A stretch of 64,000 nt of DNA from Bradyrhizobium sp. B097 (GCF_038957035.1 NZ_CP152412.1:6196501-6260500); one strand, 5' to 3'. Positions 35,561 to 44,996 are shown, numbered from the stretch's first letter. Notes: generated by a model not told the origin, from the sequence alone. Translations and numbers: made by a program.

Positions 35561-36223
35561 ATGACCGACGACGCCGAGCCACCCGAGAGCAAGCTGACGC
35601 GCAGCAAGCAGCGCTGGGCGCGCGAGGGCAAATTCCTCACCGGGAAGGTCACCCGGCCGGAGGAGCAGCGCCTGCCGCCAGGACAGCATCTGACGGCGGA
35701 CTGGCCGGTGCTCGATCTCGGGCTGCTGCCGAACATAACGCGGGAGCGCTGGCGGCTCGACGTCTACGGCGCGGTCGAGCAGACGATCTACTGGAACTGG
35801 CCGCAATTTGCGGCGCAGCCGCAGACCAGTTTCGTCTCCGACATTCACTGCGTCACGACCTGGTCGCGCTACGACAATCAGTGGGAGGGGCTTTCGACCC
35901 GCGACCTGCTCGCCGCTTGCCAGCCGCGCGAGGAGGCGCGCTTCGTCACGCTGCATTCGTATGACGGCTATGCGACCAACCTGTCGCTCAAGGATTTCGC
36001 CGCCGAGGACGCGCTGCTCGCCCATAGCTGGTCGGGCAAACCGCTGGAGCAGGAGCATGGCGGCCCGGTGCGGCTGGTGGTGCCGCATCTCTATTTCTGG
36101 AAGAGCGCGAAGTGGCTGCAGCGCATCGAATTCTTAACCGAAGATGCGCCGGGCTTCTGGGAGGTGCGCGGCTATCACAATCGCGGTGATCCCTGGGCCG
36201 AACAGCGCTATTCTGGCGACTGA
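35561..36223 (+). CDS. Sulfite-oxidase-like molybdopterin oxidoreductase (YuiH-type)
   Basis: A 220-residue protein holding only the molybdopterin-binding core of the sulfite oxidase family. The Mo-ligating Cys is in SDIHCVTTWSRYDNQWEG (Cys97); VRLVVPHLYFWKSAKWLQ and the C-terminal GFWEVRGYHNRGDPW complete the fold. There is no heme or dimerisation domain and no signal peptide, so it is the short cytoplasmic type. The physiological substrate of this subgroup is unknown. It lies 13 bases downstream of the MHS transporter and 27 upstream of the hydrolase-OsmC fusion. Confidence 0.92.
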   Translation: MTDDAEPPESKLTRSKQRWAREGKFLTGKVTRPEEQRLPPGQHLTADWPVLDLGLLPNITRERWRLDVYGAVEQTIYWNWPQFAAQPQTSFVSDIHCVTTWSRYDNQWEGLSTRDLLAACQPREEARFVTLHSYDGYATNLSLKDFAAEDALLAHSWSGKPLEQEHGGPVRLVVPHLYFWKSAKWLQRIEFLTEDAPGFWEVRGYHNRGDPWAEQRYSGD

Positions 36224-36250
36224 CACCCAACACAATGATGGAGCCTGCCC

Positions 36251-37471
36251 GTGCCGCATGAACGCTTTCAATTCACCGGTGTGGGCGGCCATCAGCTTGC
36301 CGCAGCACTTGATACGCCTGATGGCCCGATCAAGGCGTATGCGCTGTTCGCGCATTGCTTCACCTGCGGCAAGGACGTGCTGGCGGCCAAGCGCATCGCG
36401 GTTGCCCTTGCGGCGAAGGGTATTGCCACGCTGCGGTTCGACTTCACCGGCCTCGGCTCCAGCGAAGGCGATTTCGCCAATTCGACGTTCACGTCGAACG
36501 TCGCCGATCTGGTCCGCGCCGCCGACCATCTGCGCGAGACCCGCGAGGCGCCCGCGATCCTGATCGGCCACAGCCTCGGCGGCGCCGCGATCCTCGCGGC
36601 CGCAGGCCAGATCCCCGAGGCGAAGGCGGTTGCGACCATCGCCGCGCCGTCCGATCCCGTCCATGTCACGCATTTCTTCAGGGACCGGATCGAGGACATC
36701 CGCGCGCAGGGTGAAGGCGAAGTCTCGCTCGCCGGCCGCCCCTTCCGCATCAAGCGCGAATTCCTCGACGACGTCGCCGAGCAGAATTTGATGACGCAGG
36801 TCAAGCAGCTGCACAAGGCGCTGCTGGTCATGCACTCGCCGACCGACGATACCGTCGGCATCGACAACGCCACCAATATCTTCATCGCGGCCAAGCATCC
36901 CAAGAGCTTCGTCTCGCTCGCCGGCGCGGATCATCTCCTGAGCGGCAAGCAGGATGCCGCCTATGTCGCCGACGTGATCGGCGCCTGGGCCGAGCGCTAC
37001 GTCGATCTCGCGCCGCAGCCGGTGGCCGACGCAGGCAGCGCGCCGCGCAACGTCATCGTGCAGGAGACTCGGAACGGCAAGTTCCAGCAGATCGTCACCA
37101 CCGGTCCGCACCGGTTGATCGCCGACGAGCCGGTCGCGGTCGGCGGCGATGACACCGGCCCCGGGCCATACGATTTCCTGCTCACCGGGCTCGGCGCCTG
37201 CACCTCGATGACGATGCGGATGTATGCCGACCGCAAGTCGCTGCCGGTCGATCGCATCACCGTAACGCTCCAGCACAACAAGATCTATGCGAAGGATTGC
37301 GAGGAGTGCGAGACGCACGACGGCATGCTCGACCAGATCGACCGTGTGATCAAGATCGAGGGCGACCTCGACGCCGATCAGCGCAAGCGGCTGATGGAGA
37401 TCGCCGACAAGTGCCCTGTGCACAAGACGCTGACGTCGGAGGTGCGGATCGTGACCAGGGCGGCGGATTAA
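36251..37471 (+). CDS. Alpha/beta-hydrolase fused to OsmC-like peroxidase domain
   Basis: A 406-residue bifunctional protein. Residues 1-250 are an alpha/beta-hydrolase (FAHCFTCGKD, then GHSLGG nucleophile elbow with Ser about 100 and HLLSG near 219). Residues about 270-406 are an OsmC/Ohr-type domain with both redox Cys: Cys317 (LGACTSMTM) and Cys388 (DKCPVHKTL). OsmC proteins reduce organic hydroperoxides. The fusion suggests that an ester or thioester substrate and a peroxide product are handled together, for example lipid-derived peroxides; this is inference. A GTG start at 36251 is used. Confidence 0.92.
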   Translation: MPHERFQFTGVGGHQLAAALDTPDGPIKAYALFAHCFTCGKDVLAAKRIAVALAAKGIATLRFDFTGLGSSEGDFANSTFTSNVADLVRAADHLRETREAPAILIGHSLGGAAILAAAGQIPEAKAVATIAAPSDPVHVTHFFRDRIEDIRAQGEGEVSLAGRPFRIKREFLDDVAEQNLMTQVKQLHKALLVMHSPTDDTVGIDNATNIFIAAKHPKSFVSLAGADHLLSGKQDAAYVADVIGAWAERYVDLAPQPVADAGSAPRNVIVQETRNGKFQQIVTTGPHRLIADEPVAVGGDDTGPGPYDFLLTGLGACTSMTMRMYADRKSLPVDRITVTLQHNKIYAKDCEECETHDGMLDQIDRVIKIEGDLDADQRKRLMEIADKCPVHKTLTSEVRIVTRAAD

Positions 37472-38182
37472 GCCCTCGACGCAGCGAGACGGGCCGAGCC
37501 GTAGCAGCATGTCGCCGCATCCCCCTCCCGCTTGCGGCCCGTTGCAGGGGCGCGCTGCAAAATATCGAAAACAACCCCATGCAAAGTAGCCGGCGGCCGC
37601 CGGCGTTCGACAAGGCTGCTTGACACGTCGGGCAACTCAGGGATATTTTTCTAATATTCCGAAATCGTGTATTTGCCCGCACTGGCTAACTAGAGACGCG
37701 CCGGTCGTCAATATGGGGAATGCCACGCGGCTTGTTCGGCAGAAGCGACTTGATGGCAGCCCATTCAAAGTCCGTGAGTTCATACCGCATGATTCAAGGC
37801 TCCCGTTTGGTGGGTTGAATCACGGCCAAACCGATGCTTCAACCGGCAAAATCGTACAACCTGAGCTTCCGAGGTTACCCCGTAACCGGACGTGCGGCAG
37901 ACGTGCCAAAATCGACGCGAATGACCCCTTTCGGAAATCGGCGACATGGGCCAACTGGCCCAAACTGCATAGTATGGGCCTGCCGATCTACGGTAACCGG
38001 TTGGTGAGCAGCCCCCGAGCCTTGCCGTCACTCTGTAAGCATCTGAAGCCGGTAGGGGCAAAAACTCCTACCCTCCCTGCTACAAGGTGCTAGGATTTGA
38101 GCGCTCCCCACCCCTCTGTCGTGGGCTGATCCCGGACGTCGTGGGCCTCGACGCCGCCTTTGCAATCTAGGGCGCGATCCGG
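37472..38182. other. 711-bp region at the edge of the low-G+C segment, with IS remnant
   Basis: No intact gene is seen. It contains a pair of 7-base inverted repeats, CGGGCAA (37629-37635) and TTGCCCG (37673-37679), around an AT-rich stretch, then the truncated IS5-type transposase (37686-37790), then about 390 bases of mixed composition without convincing coding potential. An open minus-strand frame at 37780-38061 gives a sequence with no recognisable fold. The region marks the left junction of the segment that runs to about 45 kb. Confidence 0.6.
37686..37790 (-). pseudogene. Truncated IS5-family transposase (N-terminal 30 residues)
   Basis: On the minus strand the ATG at 37790 opens MRYELTDFEWAAIKSLLP, then NKPRGIPHIDDRR, the characteristic N-terminus of IS5/IS1031-type transposases (DUF4096-like domain). 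Homology stops after RRV and a TAG follows three codons later, so the catalytic part is missing. The matching inverted repeat and remaining IS are not present. It is a relic showing past transposition at this junction. Confidence 0.88.
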
Positions 38183-39973
38183 ATGATAAACAACGGTCGA
38201 GTTGAAAGGAGATTGGCGGCTGTTCTGGCTGCAGATATCGCAGGCTATAGCCGTTTGATGGGCCGGGACGAAGAAGGAACGCTTGCCCAACTCAAGACGT
38301 TCCGAAGGACGCTTATCGATCCGACAATCGCGGCATATCGCGGTCGCATCGTCAAGACCACTGGTGATGGCGTGCTAGTCGAGTTCGCGAGCGCCGTCGA
38401 TGCCGCGCGTTGCGCGGTGGAGGTTCAGCGCGGCGTGGCCAGTGGAAACGAGAAGGTGCCACTCAATCACAGGATCGAATTTCGCATCGGCATTCACGTC
38501 GGTGACATTATCTTCGACGACAATGACATCTTTGGGGACGGCGTTAACATTGCAGCCCGGCTTGAAGGGATCGCGGAGCCGGGTGGCGTCTGTATTTCTG
38601 ACGATGCGCAACGTCAAATCCGCGGGAAAGTCGATAGCCCATTTGAAGACATGGGTCCGCAAAACCTAAAGAACATTGCCGAGCCGATGCGCGCGTGGCG
38701 ATTGAGCACCGACGCGAAATCTTCCGCATTATTGGCGGCCTACAGCTCAATAGAGACAGCCAAACCTCTCGCGCTTCCCGAAAAACCCTCCATCGCAGTG
38801 CTGCCGTTCCAGAATATGAGCAGCGACCCCGAGCAAGAGTACTTTGCCGATGGTGCCGTTGAAGACATCATCACGGCGCTGTCGCGTTACCATGCTCTGT
38901 TTGTCATCGCGCGCAATTCGAGCTTCACCTACAAGGGCCGCGCTGTCGACGTGAAGCAAGTCGGGCGTGAACTCGGCGTGCGATACGTGCTTGAAGGCAG
39001 CGTTCGCAAGGTACTCGATCGGGTGCGCGTAACCGGACAGCTCATCGATGCGTCGACGGGCGCGCATTTATGGGCAGACCGATTTGATGGCGCGTTGAAG
39101 GACATCTTCGCTCTTCAGGACGACGTTACATTGCGCGTCGTGGGGGCGATTGCACCCAAGCTTGAGCATGCAGAAATTGTTCGAGCATTGCGCAAGCCTA
39201 CGGAAAGTCTGGACGGCTACGATTACTACCTTCGAGCGATGTCAAACTTTCATAAGGCCGGGAGCGAGGACATCAGCGAGGCACTCCGCCTGTTTCACAA
39301 GGCGATTGAATTCGATGTCAATTTCTCTTCAGCGTATGGGATGGCCGCATGGTGCTATGCTCGACGCAAGTTGAACGGTTGGTCGGAGGAAGGATCGTCA
39401 GAGGGCTCTGAAGCGATGCGGGTCGCGGCGCGGGCTTTGGAATGCGGCAGCGATGACGCCGTTGCACTCGCGAGCAGCGGCATCGCAATCGGGTATATGT
39501 TTTCCGATTTTGAACGCGCCGCATCGTTGATGGATCGCGCGCAGGCAATAAATCCGAACCTGGCGATGGCTTGGCATTTAAGTGGTTGGATTAGATGCTT
39601 CCTCGGTCAATACGATCTGGCAGTGGAGCACTTGGAACGGGCGGTTCGTCTTAGCCCCGTCGATCCGCAGCGCCCTGGCATGCTGGCTGCGATTGCGTCG
39701 TCCCATTTTGCGGCCGGACGTTCTGAAGTGGCGTCATCGCTTGCAAAGACGGCGCTGTTAGAACGGTCAAGCAACTTTATTGCAGTCCTCGTCGCTGCCG
39801 CGGCGAATACAATGGCGGGAAATCTCGACATCGCAGCCAATGCGATGGAGCGGGTTCGTGAACTCGATCCAAACTTTCGCGTTCACAAAGTCAAGGACCG
39901 TCTTCCGTACAGGCAGCCCGAGGTAATCGCACGGTGGGAAGATGCCCTGCGTAGGGCGGGACTACCGGAATGA
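38183..39973 (+). CDS. Class III adenylate/guanylate cyclase with TolB-like and TPR domains
   Basis: A 596-residue cytoplasmic signalling protein. Residues 1-175 are a class III cyclase with both metal Asp (Asp18 in LAADIAGYS, Asp62 in TTGDGVLVEF) and the transition-state pair Asn122/Arg126 (GVNIAARLE), so it should be active. Residues about 200-320 are a TolB-like segment (PSIAVLPFQNMSSDPEQEYF ... GRELGVRYVLEGSVRK), and the C-terminal ~250 residues are TPR-like helices (AINPNLAMAWHLSGW, RAVRLSPVDP). No membrane segment is seen. It lies 81 bases before the RND adaptor and shares the low-G+C composition of the segment. Confidence 0.92.
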   Translation: MINNGRVERRLAAVLAADIAGYSRLMGRDEEGTLAQLKTFRRTLIDPTIAAYRGRIVKTTGDGVLVEFASAVDAARCAVEVQRGVASGNEKVPLNHRIEFRIGIHVGDIIFDDNDIFGDGVNIAARLEGIAEPGGVCISDDAQRQIRGKVDSPFEDMGPQNLKNIAEPMRAWRLSTDAKSSALLAAYSSIETAKPLALPEKPSIAVLPFQNMSSDPEQEYFADGAVEDIITALSRYHALFVIARNSSFTYKGRAVDVKQVGRELGVRYVLEGSVRKVLDRVRVTGQLIDASTGAHLWADRFDGALKDIFALQDDVTLRVVGAIAPKLEHAEIVRALRKPTESLDGYDYYLRAMSNFHKAGSEDISEALRLFHKAIEFDVNFSSAYGMAAWCYARRKLNGWSEEGSSEGSEAMRVAARALECGSDDAVALASSGIAIGYMFSDFERAASLMDRAQAINPNLAMAWHLSGWIRCFLGQYDLAVEHLERAVRLSPVDPQRPGMLAAIASSHFAAGRSEVASSLAKTALLERSSNFIAVLVAAAANTMAGNLDIAANAMERVRELDPNFRVHKVKDRLPYRQPEVIARWEDALRRAGLPE

Positions 39974-40054
39974 TTGGCTTACGAACAACCTCGGATAGAG
40001 AGTTTTCCTGACCAATGGTTCGCGTTTCTAGTTCAGCAGCGCGGGAGTGCGGCA

Positions 40055-41245
40055 ATGATCAACAAACCGGTGCGGTTCGATCACAGGAATCAGGCAACCT
40101 GGCCTCACATAGCTGTGCTTATGCTTGCGCTCGGCCTGCTTGCCGGATGCAACGAGGCGAAGAACAAGCTGGTTCTTCCGCCACCGGCAAATGTCGGCGT
40201 GGCTACGCCCGTACAAAGCGCCGTAACGCCCTATCTTGAGCACACAGGAACCATGACGGCCTTTGCTTCTGTCGATCTGGTCGCTCGCGTGAATGGCTAT
40301 TTGAAGTCCATCAACTATGTCGACGGCGCAACCGCGAAAGCTGGCGAGCTCCTGTTCGAAATAGAACCGGCACCCTATCTAGCGCAACTGAGCGCAACCA
40401 AAGCGGCCCTCGACGGCGCCAAGGCTGGGCTCGTGCAGACACAGGCAGAATTTGAACGCCAGGACACTCTGTCCAAAGAGGGTGTCAATACGCAGGCAAA
40501 TCTGGACAAGGCTCGCGCGAACAGGGATGCCGACAAGGCAAATGTCGAATCGGCAGATGCCAATCTGCAAACTGCTCAAATCAATCTTTCGTACACTCGC
40601 GTCGAGGCACCATTCGATGGAACCGTCACACGTCATTTGGTGTCGCTTGGCGAACTCGTAGGCGTCGCGGGGCACACCAACCTAGCCAGTATCGTGCAGC
40701 TTGATCCGATCTACGTGACCTTCAATGTCAGCGATCAAACTCTGATGAAGGTTCGCGAGAACGGCCGTCTCACACTGGCTGAGCTTCAGCAGATTCCGAT
40801 CGACGTTGGCCTGATGGACGAAGAAGGCTTCCCCCATCGAGGCACGATCAACTACGTATCCCCGAACATAGACCCGCAGACGGCAACAATTCTCGTGCGT
40901 GGCGTATTTGAGAATAAGAACCACGCGCTGCTCCCCGGCATGTTCGTTCGGCTTCGCGTTCCAATGGGCCCACCCAAGGCGGACGCGTTGCTGGTCCCCG
41001 ACAGAATCCTGCAACAGAATCAGGAAGGCCGCTACCTGCTCGTCGTAGGTGCCAACGACGAGGTTGAGCAGAGGGCTGTGCAGCTTGGCGAACTCGATGG
41101 CCAATTGCGCGTCATAACCGCGGGACTGAAGCCGGACGACAAGGTCGTGATCACCGGATTGGACCGCGCAATCCCGGGCCGGAAGGTCAATACCCGGCCG
41201 ATTTCGATCGCGAGCGCAGCAGGCGGCACCGATAAGTCCAAGTAG
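40055..41245 (+). CDS. RND efflux periplasmic adaptor lipoprotein
   Basis: A 396-residue membrane-fusion protein. The signal peptide ends in the lipobox LLAGC (Cys about 32), so it is a lipoprotein anchored to the periplasmic side. Lipoyl half-motifs are ARVNGYLKSINYVDGA and YTRVEAPFDGTVTRHLVSLG, flanking a coiled-coil hairpin (LSATKAALDGAKAGLVQTQA...). The ATG at 40055 gives the proper signal peptide; upstream in-frame codons do not. The permease starts 26 bases later. It does not resemble the adaptor at 4998 beyond family features. Confidence 0.93.
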   Translation: MINKPVRFDHRNQATWPHIAVLMLALGLLAGCNEAKNKLVLPPPANVGVATPVQSAVTPYLEHTGTMTAFASVDLVARVNGYLKSINYVDGATAKAGELLFEIEPAPYLAQLSATKAALDGAKAGLVQTQAEFERQDTLSKEGVNTQANLDKARANRDADKANVESADANLQTAQINLSYTRVEAPFDGTVTRHLVSLGELVGVAGHTNLASIVQLDPIYVTFNVSDQTLMKVRENGRLTLAELQQIPIDVGLMDEEGFPHRGTINYVSPNIDPQTATILVRGVFENKNHALLPGMFVRLRVPMGPPKADALLVPDRILQQNQEGRYLLVVGANDEVEQRAVQLGELDGQLRVITAGLKPDDKVVITGLDRAIPGRKVNTRPISIASAAGGTDKSK

Positions 41246-41271
41246 ACGCACGGCACCCGAAGGGGGCGGCC

Positions 41272-44200
41272 ATGTTTTCAAAGTATTTCATTGAGCACCC
41301 GGTCCTCGCAAACGTCGTGGCAATCGTGCTGGTTTTGATCGGCGCGGTCTCGGTTTTCAAACTTCCAGTCGCGCAGTATCCCGACATCGTGCCGCCGACA
41401 GTACAGGTCACCACCCGCTATCCGGGCGCGAGCGCCCAGACTGTCATCGATAGCGTAGCGCTGCCGATCGAAAACCAGGTCAACGGCGTTGAAGGCGCGC
41501 TATATATGCAGTCCACCAGCGCCAGCGACGGCACCTATACCTTGATTGTCACGTTCGCAATCGGTACCGATCTGAACTTCGCGCAGGTGCTGGTGCAAAA
41601 TCGCGTCTCAGCCGCGCTGGCCTCGCTTCCTACTCAGGTGCAGGCGCAAGGCGTGACGGTGCAGAAGAAGTCCACCGCGATTCTCCAAATCGTCACGTTG
41701 AGCTCGCCGGACAGTCGTTTTGACAGCCTCTTCATGAGCAACTACGCCACGATCAATCTGGTGAACGAATTGGCGCGGCTGCCGGGCGTTGGCAACGTCA
41801 ACGTTTTCGGCACGGGCGAATACGCGATGCGGATCTGGATGGACCCGCAGAAGATGTACGCGTTCGGCCTCATTCCTCAGGACATCATCAGCGTCGTCAG
41901 CCAACAAAGCCAGCAGGCAACGGCGGGGCAAATCGGGATACCGCCAACGCCTCCTACTCAGGACTTTCAGTACACCGTCAACATCCAGGGGCGACTTTCC
42001 GATCCCGCGCAGTTTGACAACGTGGTCGTGCGCGCCGCTACGGCGGACGGCGGACGCCTCGTGCGCCTCAAGGACGTGGCTCGCGTCGAGCTTGGGGCAC
42101 AGACTTATTCCCAGAGCTTCCGTCTGAACGGAAAGCCCGGCGCCGGCATTGCCATCTATCTGACGCCCTCGGCGAATGCCCTGGAGGTCGCAAAACTCGT
42201 CAAGAACAAGATGGAGACCTTGTCGCACGACTTCCCGACCGGCTTGTCCTATACGATCCCCTTCGACACAACGACGTTTGTCGAGACGTCAATCAATGAG
42301 GTCTACAAGACGCTGTTTGAAGCCGGCATCCTGGTGTTGATCGTCATCCTGATGTTCCTCCAGAACTGGCGCGCTTCGCTTGTGCCTGCCACAACGATCC
42401 CGGTCACTATCATCGGAGCTTTTGCGGCGATGGCCGCATTGGGCTTCTCGATCAACCTCTCGACATTGTTCGGCATCGTGCTTGCGATCGGCATCGTGGT
42501 CGATGATGCGATCGTCGTCGTCGAGAGCGTATCGCGCGAAATCGAGGCGGGCTTGCCCGGACGCGAGGCTGCCGTCAAGGCAATGAGCGAATTGTTTGGT
42601 CCTATTGTCGGCATCACTCTCGTGCTGATGGCCGTGTTTATTCCGGCGTCGCTGCTGCCAGGGCTCACGGGACGCATGTTCGCCCAATTCGCACTGGTGA
42701 TTGCGGCCACCGCCCTGCTGAGCGCGATCCTGGCGACAACGCTGAGCCCGACACAATGTGCGTTGCTGCTCCGAGAACCGGTGCCCCCGGATCAGCGAAA
42801 TTCTTTCTTCCGTGGCTTCAACTCTGTCTATGACCGGTTGGAAGGGGGCTACACGTGGCTGGTCGGTAGAATGGTGCATTTGAGTGGCCTTATGGTGGTG
42901 ATCGCACTTGGACTGATCGCCGGGGGTGTTTTCGGCCTCACGCAATTGCCGACCGCGTTTATTCCGAACGAAGACCAGGGGTACGGGCTGGTCGTGGTTC
43001 AGCTTCCTGATGGCGCCTCATCGGAACGCACGCAGGCAGCCCTGACGCAGGCCGCGGAGATCGCCAGGCAGCAGCCAGGCGTCGCGGACTCGCTCGCCAT
43101 TTCCGGCCTTTCCGTTCTCGACAATAATGCGACCTTGGCGAACGCGGGCATCGCCTACGTGACCTTCAAGCCTTGGAGCGAGCGAGGCCAGGCCAAAGAC
43201 CAGGATCTCAGATCCATCATGCGCGGCATCCAGGGCCGACTTTCTGAGCTTACGGATGGTAGAGGTTTTGTGCTGGTGCCACCACCGATTCAGGGCGTCG
43301 GCAATGCCGGCGGCTTTTCGATGCAGTTGCTGCAGCGCGACGGCACATTTGACTACAAGAAGATGCTCTCTTCGGCGAACGCCGTGATAGACGCCGCCGA
43401 ATCGCAATCGACGATCGAGCGAGCAGTGACGTCGTTCCGAACGGACTCGCCACAGCTTGAAGTCATCATCGATCGCACCAAGGCGGAGACGCTTGGGGTC
43501 TCCGTCGGCAGCGTCTTTGCCGCGTTGTCATCATACCTCGGCTCGACCTACGTCAACCAATTCAACAAGTTTGGTCTCACGCTTCAAGTCTACGTCCAGG
43601 CAGACTCGCCTTATCGCCTGCATCCGGACGATCTTCTCAAGCTCAATGTCAAGACCGCCGATGGCAGCACCATACCGATCGGATCATTGGCGCAGATCCG
43701 TCCGGCTGTCGGCCCCTCGCTGATCAGCCTGTTCAATCTTTATCTGACTGCGACCATTTCGGGGGCTGAGGCACCGGGCTTCAGCTCAGGCCAGGCAATG
43801 GACGTGATGGAGGAGGTCGCAAGGCGCACACTGCCGCCCCGCACCGATTTCGCGTGGAGCGGCATGTCCTATCAGGAGCATGCGGTCGGCAATCAGCTTT
43901 ACATGGCCTTCGCGCTCTCACTGCTGCTGGTCTATCTCTGCCTTGCCGGACAGTACGAAAGCTGGTTGTTACCATTGGCCGTATTACTGGCGGTGCCACT
44001 CTCTCTGCTTGGACCTGTCGGCGCGCTCACGGCGCTTGGTGTTGCAAACAATCTTTATGTCCAAATCGGCCTCATGCTGCTGATCGCGCTATCGGCCAAG
44101 AACGCGATCCTGATCGTCGAGGTCGCGCGCGAACGGCGAGCCGCTGGACAGGAACTTCTTGCAGCCGCCGTCGAAGCTGCGCGGTCGCGTTTCCGTCCAA

Positions 44201-44436
44201 TTCTCATGACGTCGTTTGCATTCTTGCTTGGCGTCTTGCCGCTGGTGACAGCGACGGGCGCCGGCGCCAATGCCCGTCGATCGCTCGGTATCTCGACCTT
44301 CAGCGGCATGGTCGCTTCCACCTGCCTTGCTGTGCTGTTCGTTCCCTCATTCTTCGTTGTCATGCAGCGTCTTGAGGAACGCCGGCGAGGCAAAAGATCT
44401 GAGATTTCCGCTGTCGCGGCGTCGCCTGCAGAATAG
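41272..44436 (+). CDS. HAE1-type RND multidrug efflux permease
   Basis: A 1054-residue pump of the AcrB/MexB/MexF group: N-terminal MFSKYFIEHPVLANVVAI, periplasmic porter domains with RYPGASAQTVIDSVALPIEN, TM4 proton-relay GIVVDDAIVVVESV, and the C-terminal motif FRPILMTSFAFLLGVLPLV. All twelve TM segments and both large loops are present. AGGGGGCGG lies directly upstream of the ATG. The adaptor precedes it; an outer-membrane channel gene does not follow. The pump is probably complete in function if it borrows a TolC-like protein. Confidence 0.95.
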   Translation: MFSKYFIEHPVLANVVAIVLVLIGAVSVFKLPVAQYPDIVPPTVQVTTRYPGASAQTVIDSVALPIENQVNGVEGALYMQSTSASDGTYTLIVTFAIGTDLNFAQVLVQNRVSAALASLPTQVQAQGVTVQKKSTAILQIVTLSSPDSRFDSLFMSNYATINLVNELARLPGVGNVNVFGTGEYAMRIWMDPQKMYAFGLIPQDIISVVSQQSQQATAGQIGIPPTPPTQDFQYTVNIQGRLSDPAQFDNVVVRAATADGGRLVRLKDVARVELGAQTYSQSFRLNGKPGAGIAIYLTPSANALEVAKLVKNKMETLSHDFPTGLSYTIPFDTTTFVETSINEVYKTLFEAGILVLIVILMFLQNWRASLVPATTIPVTIIGAFAAMAALGFSINLSTLFGIVLAIGIVVDDAIVVVESVSREIEAGLPGREAAVKAMSELFGPIVGITLVLMAVFIPASLLPGLTGRMFAQFALVIAATALLSAILATTLSPTQCALLLREPVPPDQRNSFFRGFNSVYDRLEGGYTWLVGRMVHLSGLMVVIALGLIAGGVFGLTQLPTAFIPNEDQGYGLVVVQLPDGASSERTQAALTQAAEIARQQPGVADSLAISGLSVLDNNATLANAGIAYVTFKPWSERGQAKDQDLRSIMRGIQGRLSELTDGRGFVLVPPPIQGVGNAGGFSMQLLQRDGTFDYKKMLSSANAVIDAAESQSTIERAVTSFRTDSPQLEVIIDRTKAETLGVSVGSVFAALSSYLGSTYVNQFNKFGLTLQVYVQADSPYRLHPDDLLKLNVKTADGSTIPIGSLAQIRPAVGPSLISLFNLYLTATISGAEAPGFSSGQAMDVMEEVARRTLPPRTDFAWSGMSYQEHAVGNQLYMAFALSLLLVYLCLAGQYESWLLPLAVLLAVPLSLLGPVGALTALGVANNLYVQIGLMLLIALSAKNAILIVEVARERRAAGQELLAAAVEAARSRFRPILMTSFAFLLGVLPLVTATGAGANARRSLGISTFSGMVASTCLAVLFVPSFFVVMQRLEERRRGKRSEISAVAASPAE

Positions 44437-44462
44437 CTTGTTGCAAGCAACAGAAATGCAGC

Positions 44463-44790
44463 ATGACGTTCGAAGAACGTTCCAATCTTCTTTTGTCATT
44501 CGCAGAAGTTCTGTTCACCAATGGGCAAACCACGGCCCAGCTGGTGACAGCGACAGAGCGACTGGGCCGCATTATGGGCCTTCATGCTGAGGTCCTGCCG
44601 CGGGTGAGGCACCCTACAGCTACCGGCACGCGACACCGACGGCCAATTGGCCCTACGTGTGTTGGAAGCCGAACCTGTCGACGCGGACATGAATCGCGTG
44701 GCCGCCACCATGCATGCGATCGACGATATCGAAGCTCGCCGCCTTGCCGCTCTCACGTATGCGCCGAATAGCCCCGCGCAAGTGGGCGTT
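44463..44790 (+). pseudogene. Frameshifted N-terminal fragment of a threonine/serine exporter (ThrE/DUF1212 family)
   Basis: From 44463 one frame reads LLLSFAEVLFTNGQTTAQLV then TATERLGRIMGLHAEVLPR, the N-terminal hallmark of ThrE-type exporters. Homology then continues in another frame from about 44614: LQLPARDTDGQLALRVLEAE and DADMNRVAATMHAIDDIEAR. The WGE motif expected between them is disrupted by indels near 44602-44613. After about 44770 family resemblance ends, and no membrane domain follows. It is a decayed, truncated gene at the right end of the low-G+C segment. Confidence 0.82.
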
Positions 44791-44996
44791 GCGGATCCCT
44801 CACCTTTCACTCCGGAACAAGTCGCGCGAGAATATTTCGTTGTTATGTATTCAGATGATTGGGGAAGGCATCTTACAGCCTTTCCCATGAGTTGGGCTGA
44901 TTAAAAAACTTGGGAACAAGAAGTAGCTTGCCAATAATATAACGCTGGAAATCCATCCCAATCCATTTGTTGCCCAAGTCAGCAACGGTTCGAGGG

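Noticed and set aside
34156..35736. Minus-strand frame of 526 codons opposite the MHS transporter
   Set aside because: The plus strand encodes a complete MFS protein with its diagnostic motifs; the minus frame is compositionally biased and motif-free.
37780..38061. 93-codon minus-strand frame beside the IS fragment
   Set aside because: No recognisable motif, overlaps the transposase remnant and has irregular composition; more likely noncoding IS-border sequence.
44647..44904. Independent 85-codon gene
   Set aside because: Its first half continues the ThrE-like homology from another frame upstream, so it is part of a frameshifted pseudogene; its last third has no family resemblance.
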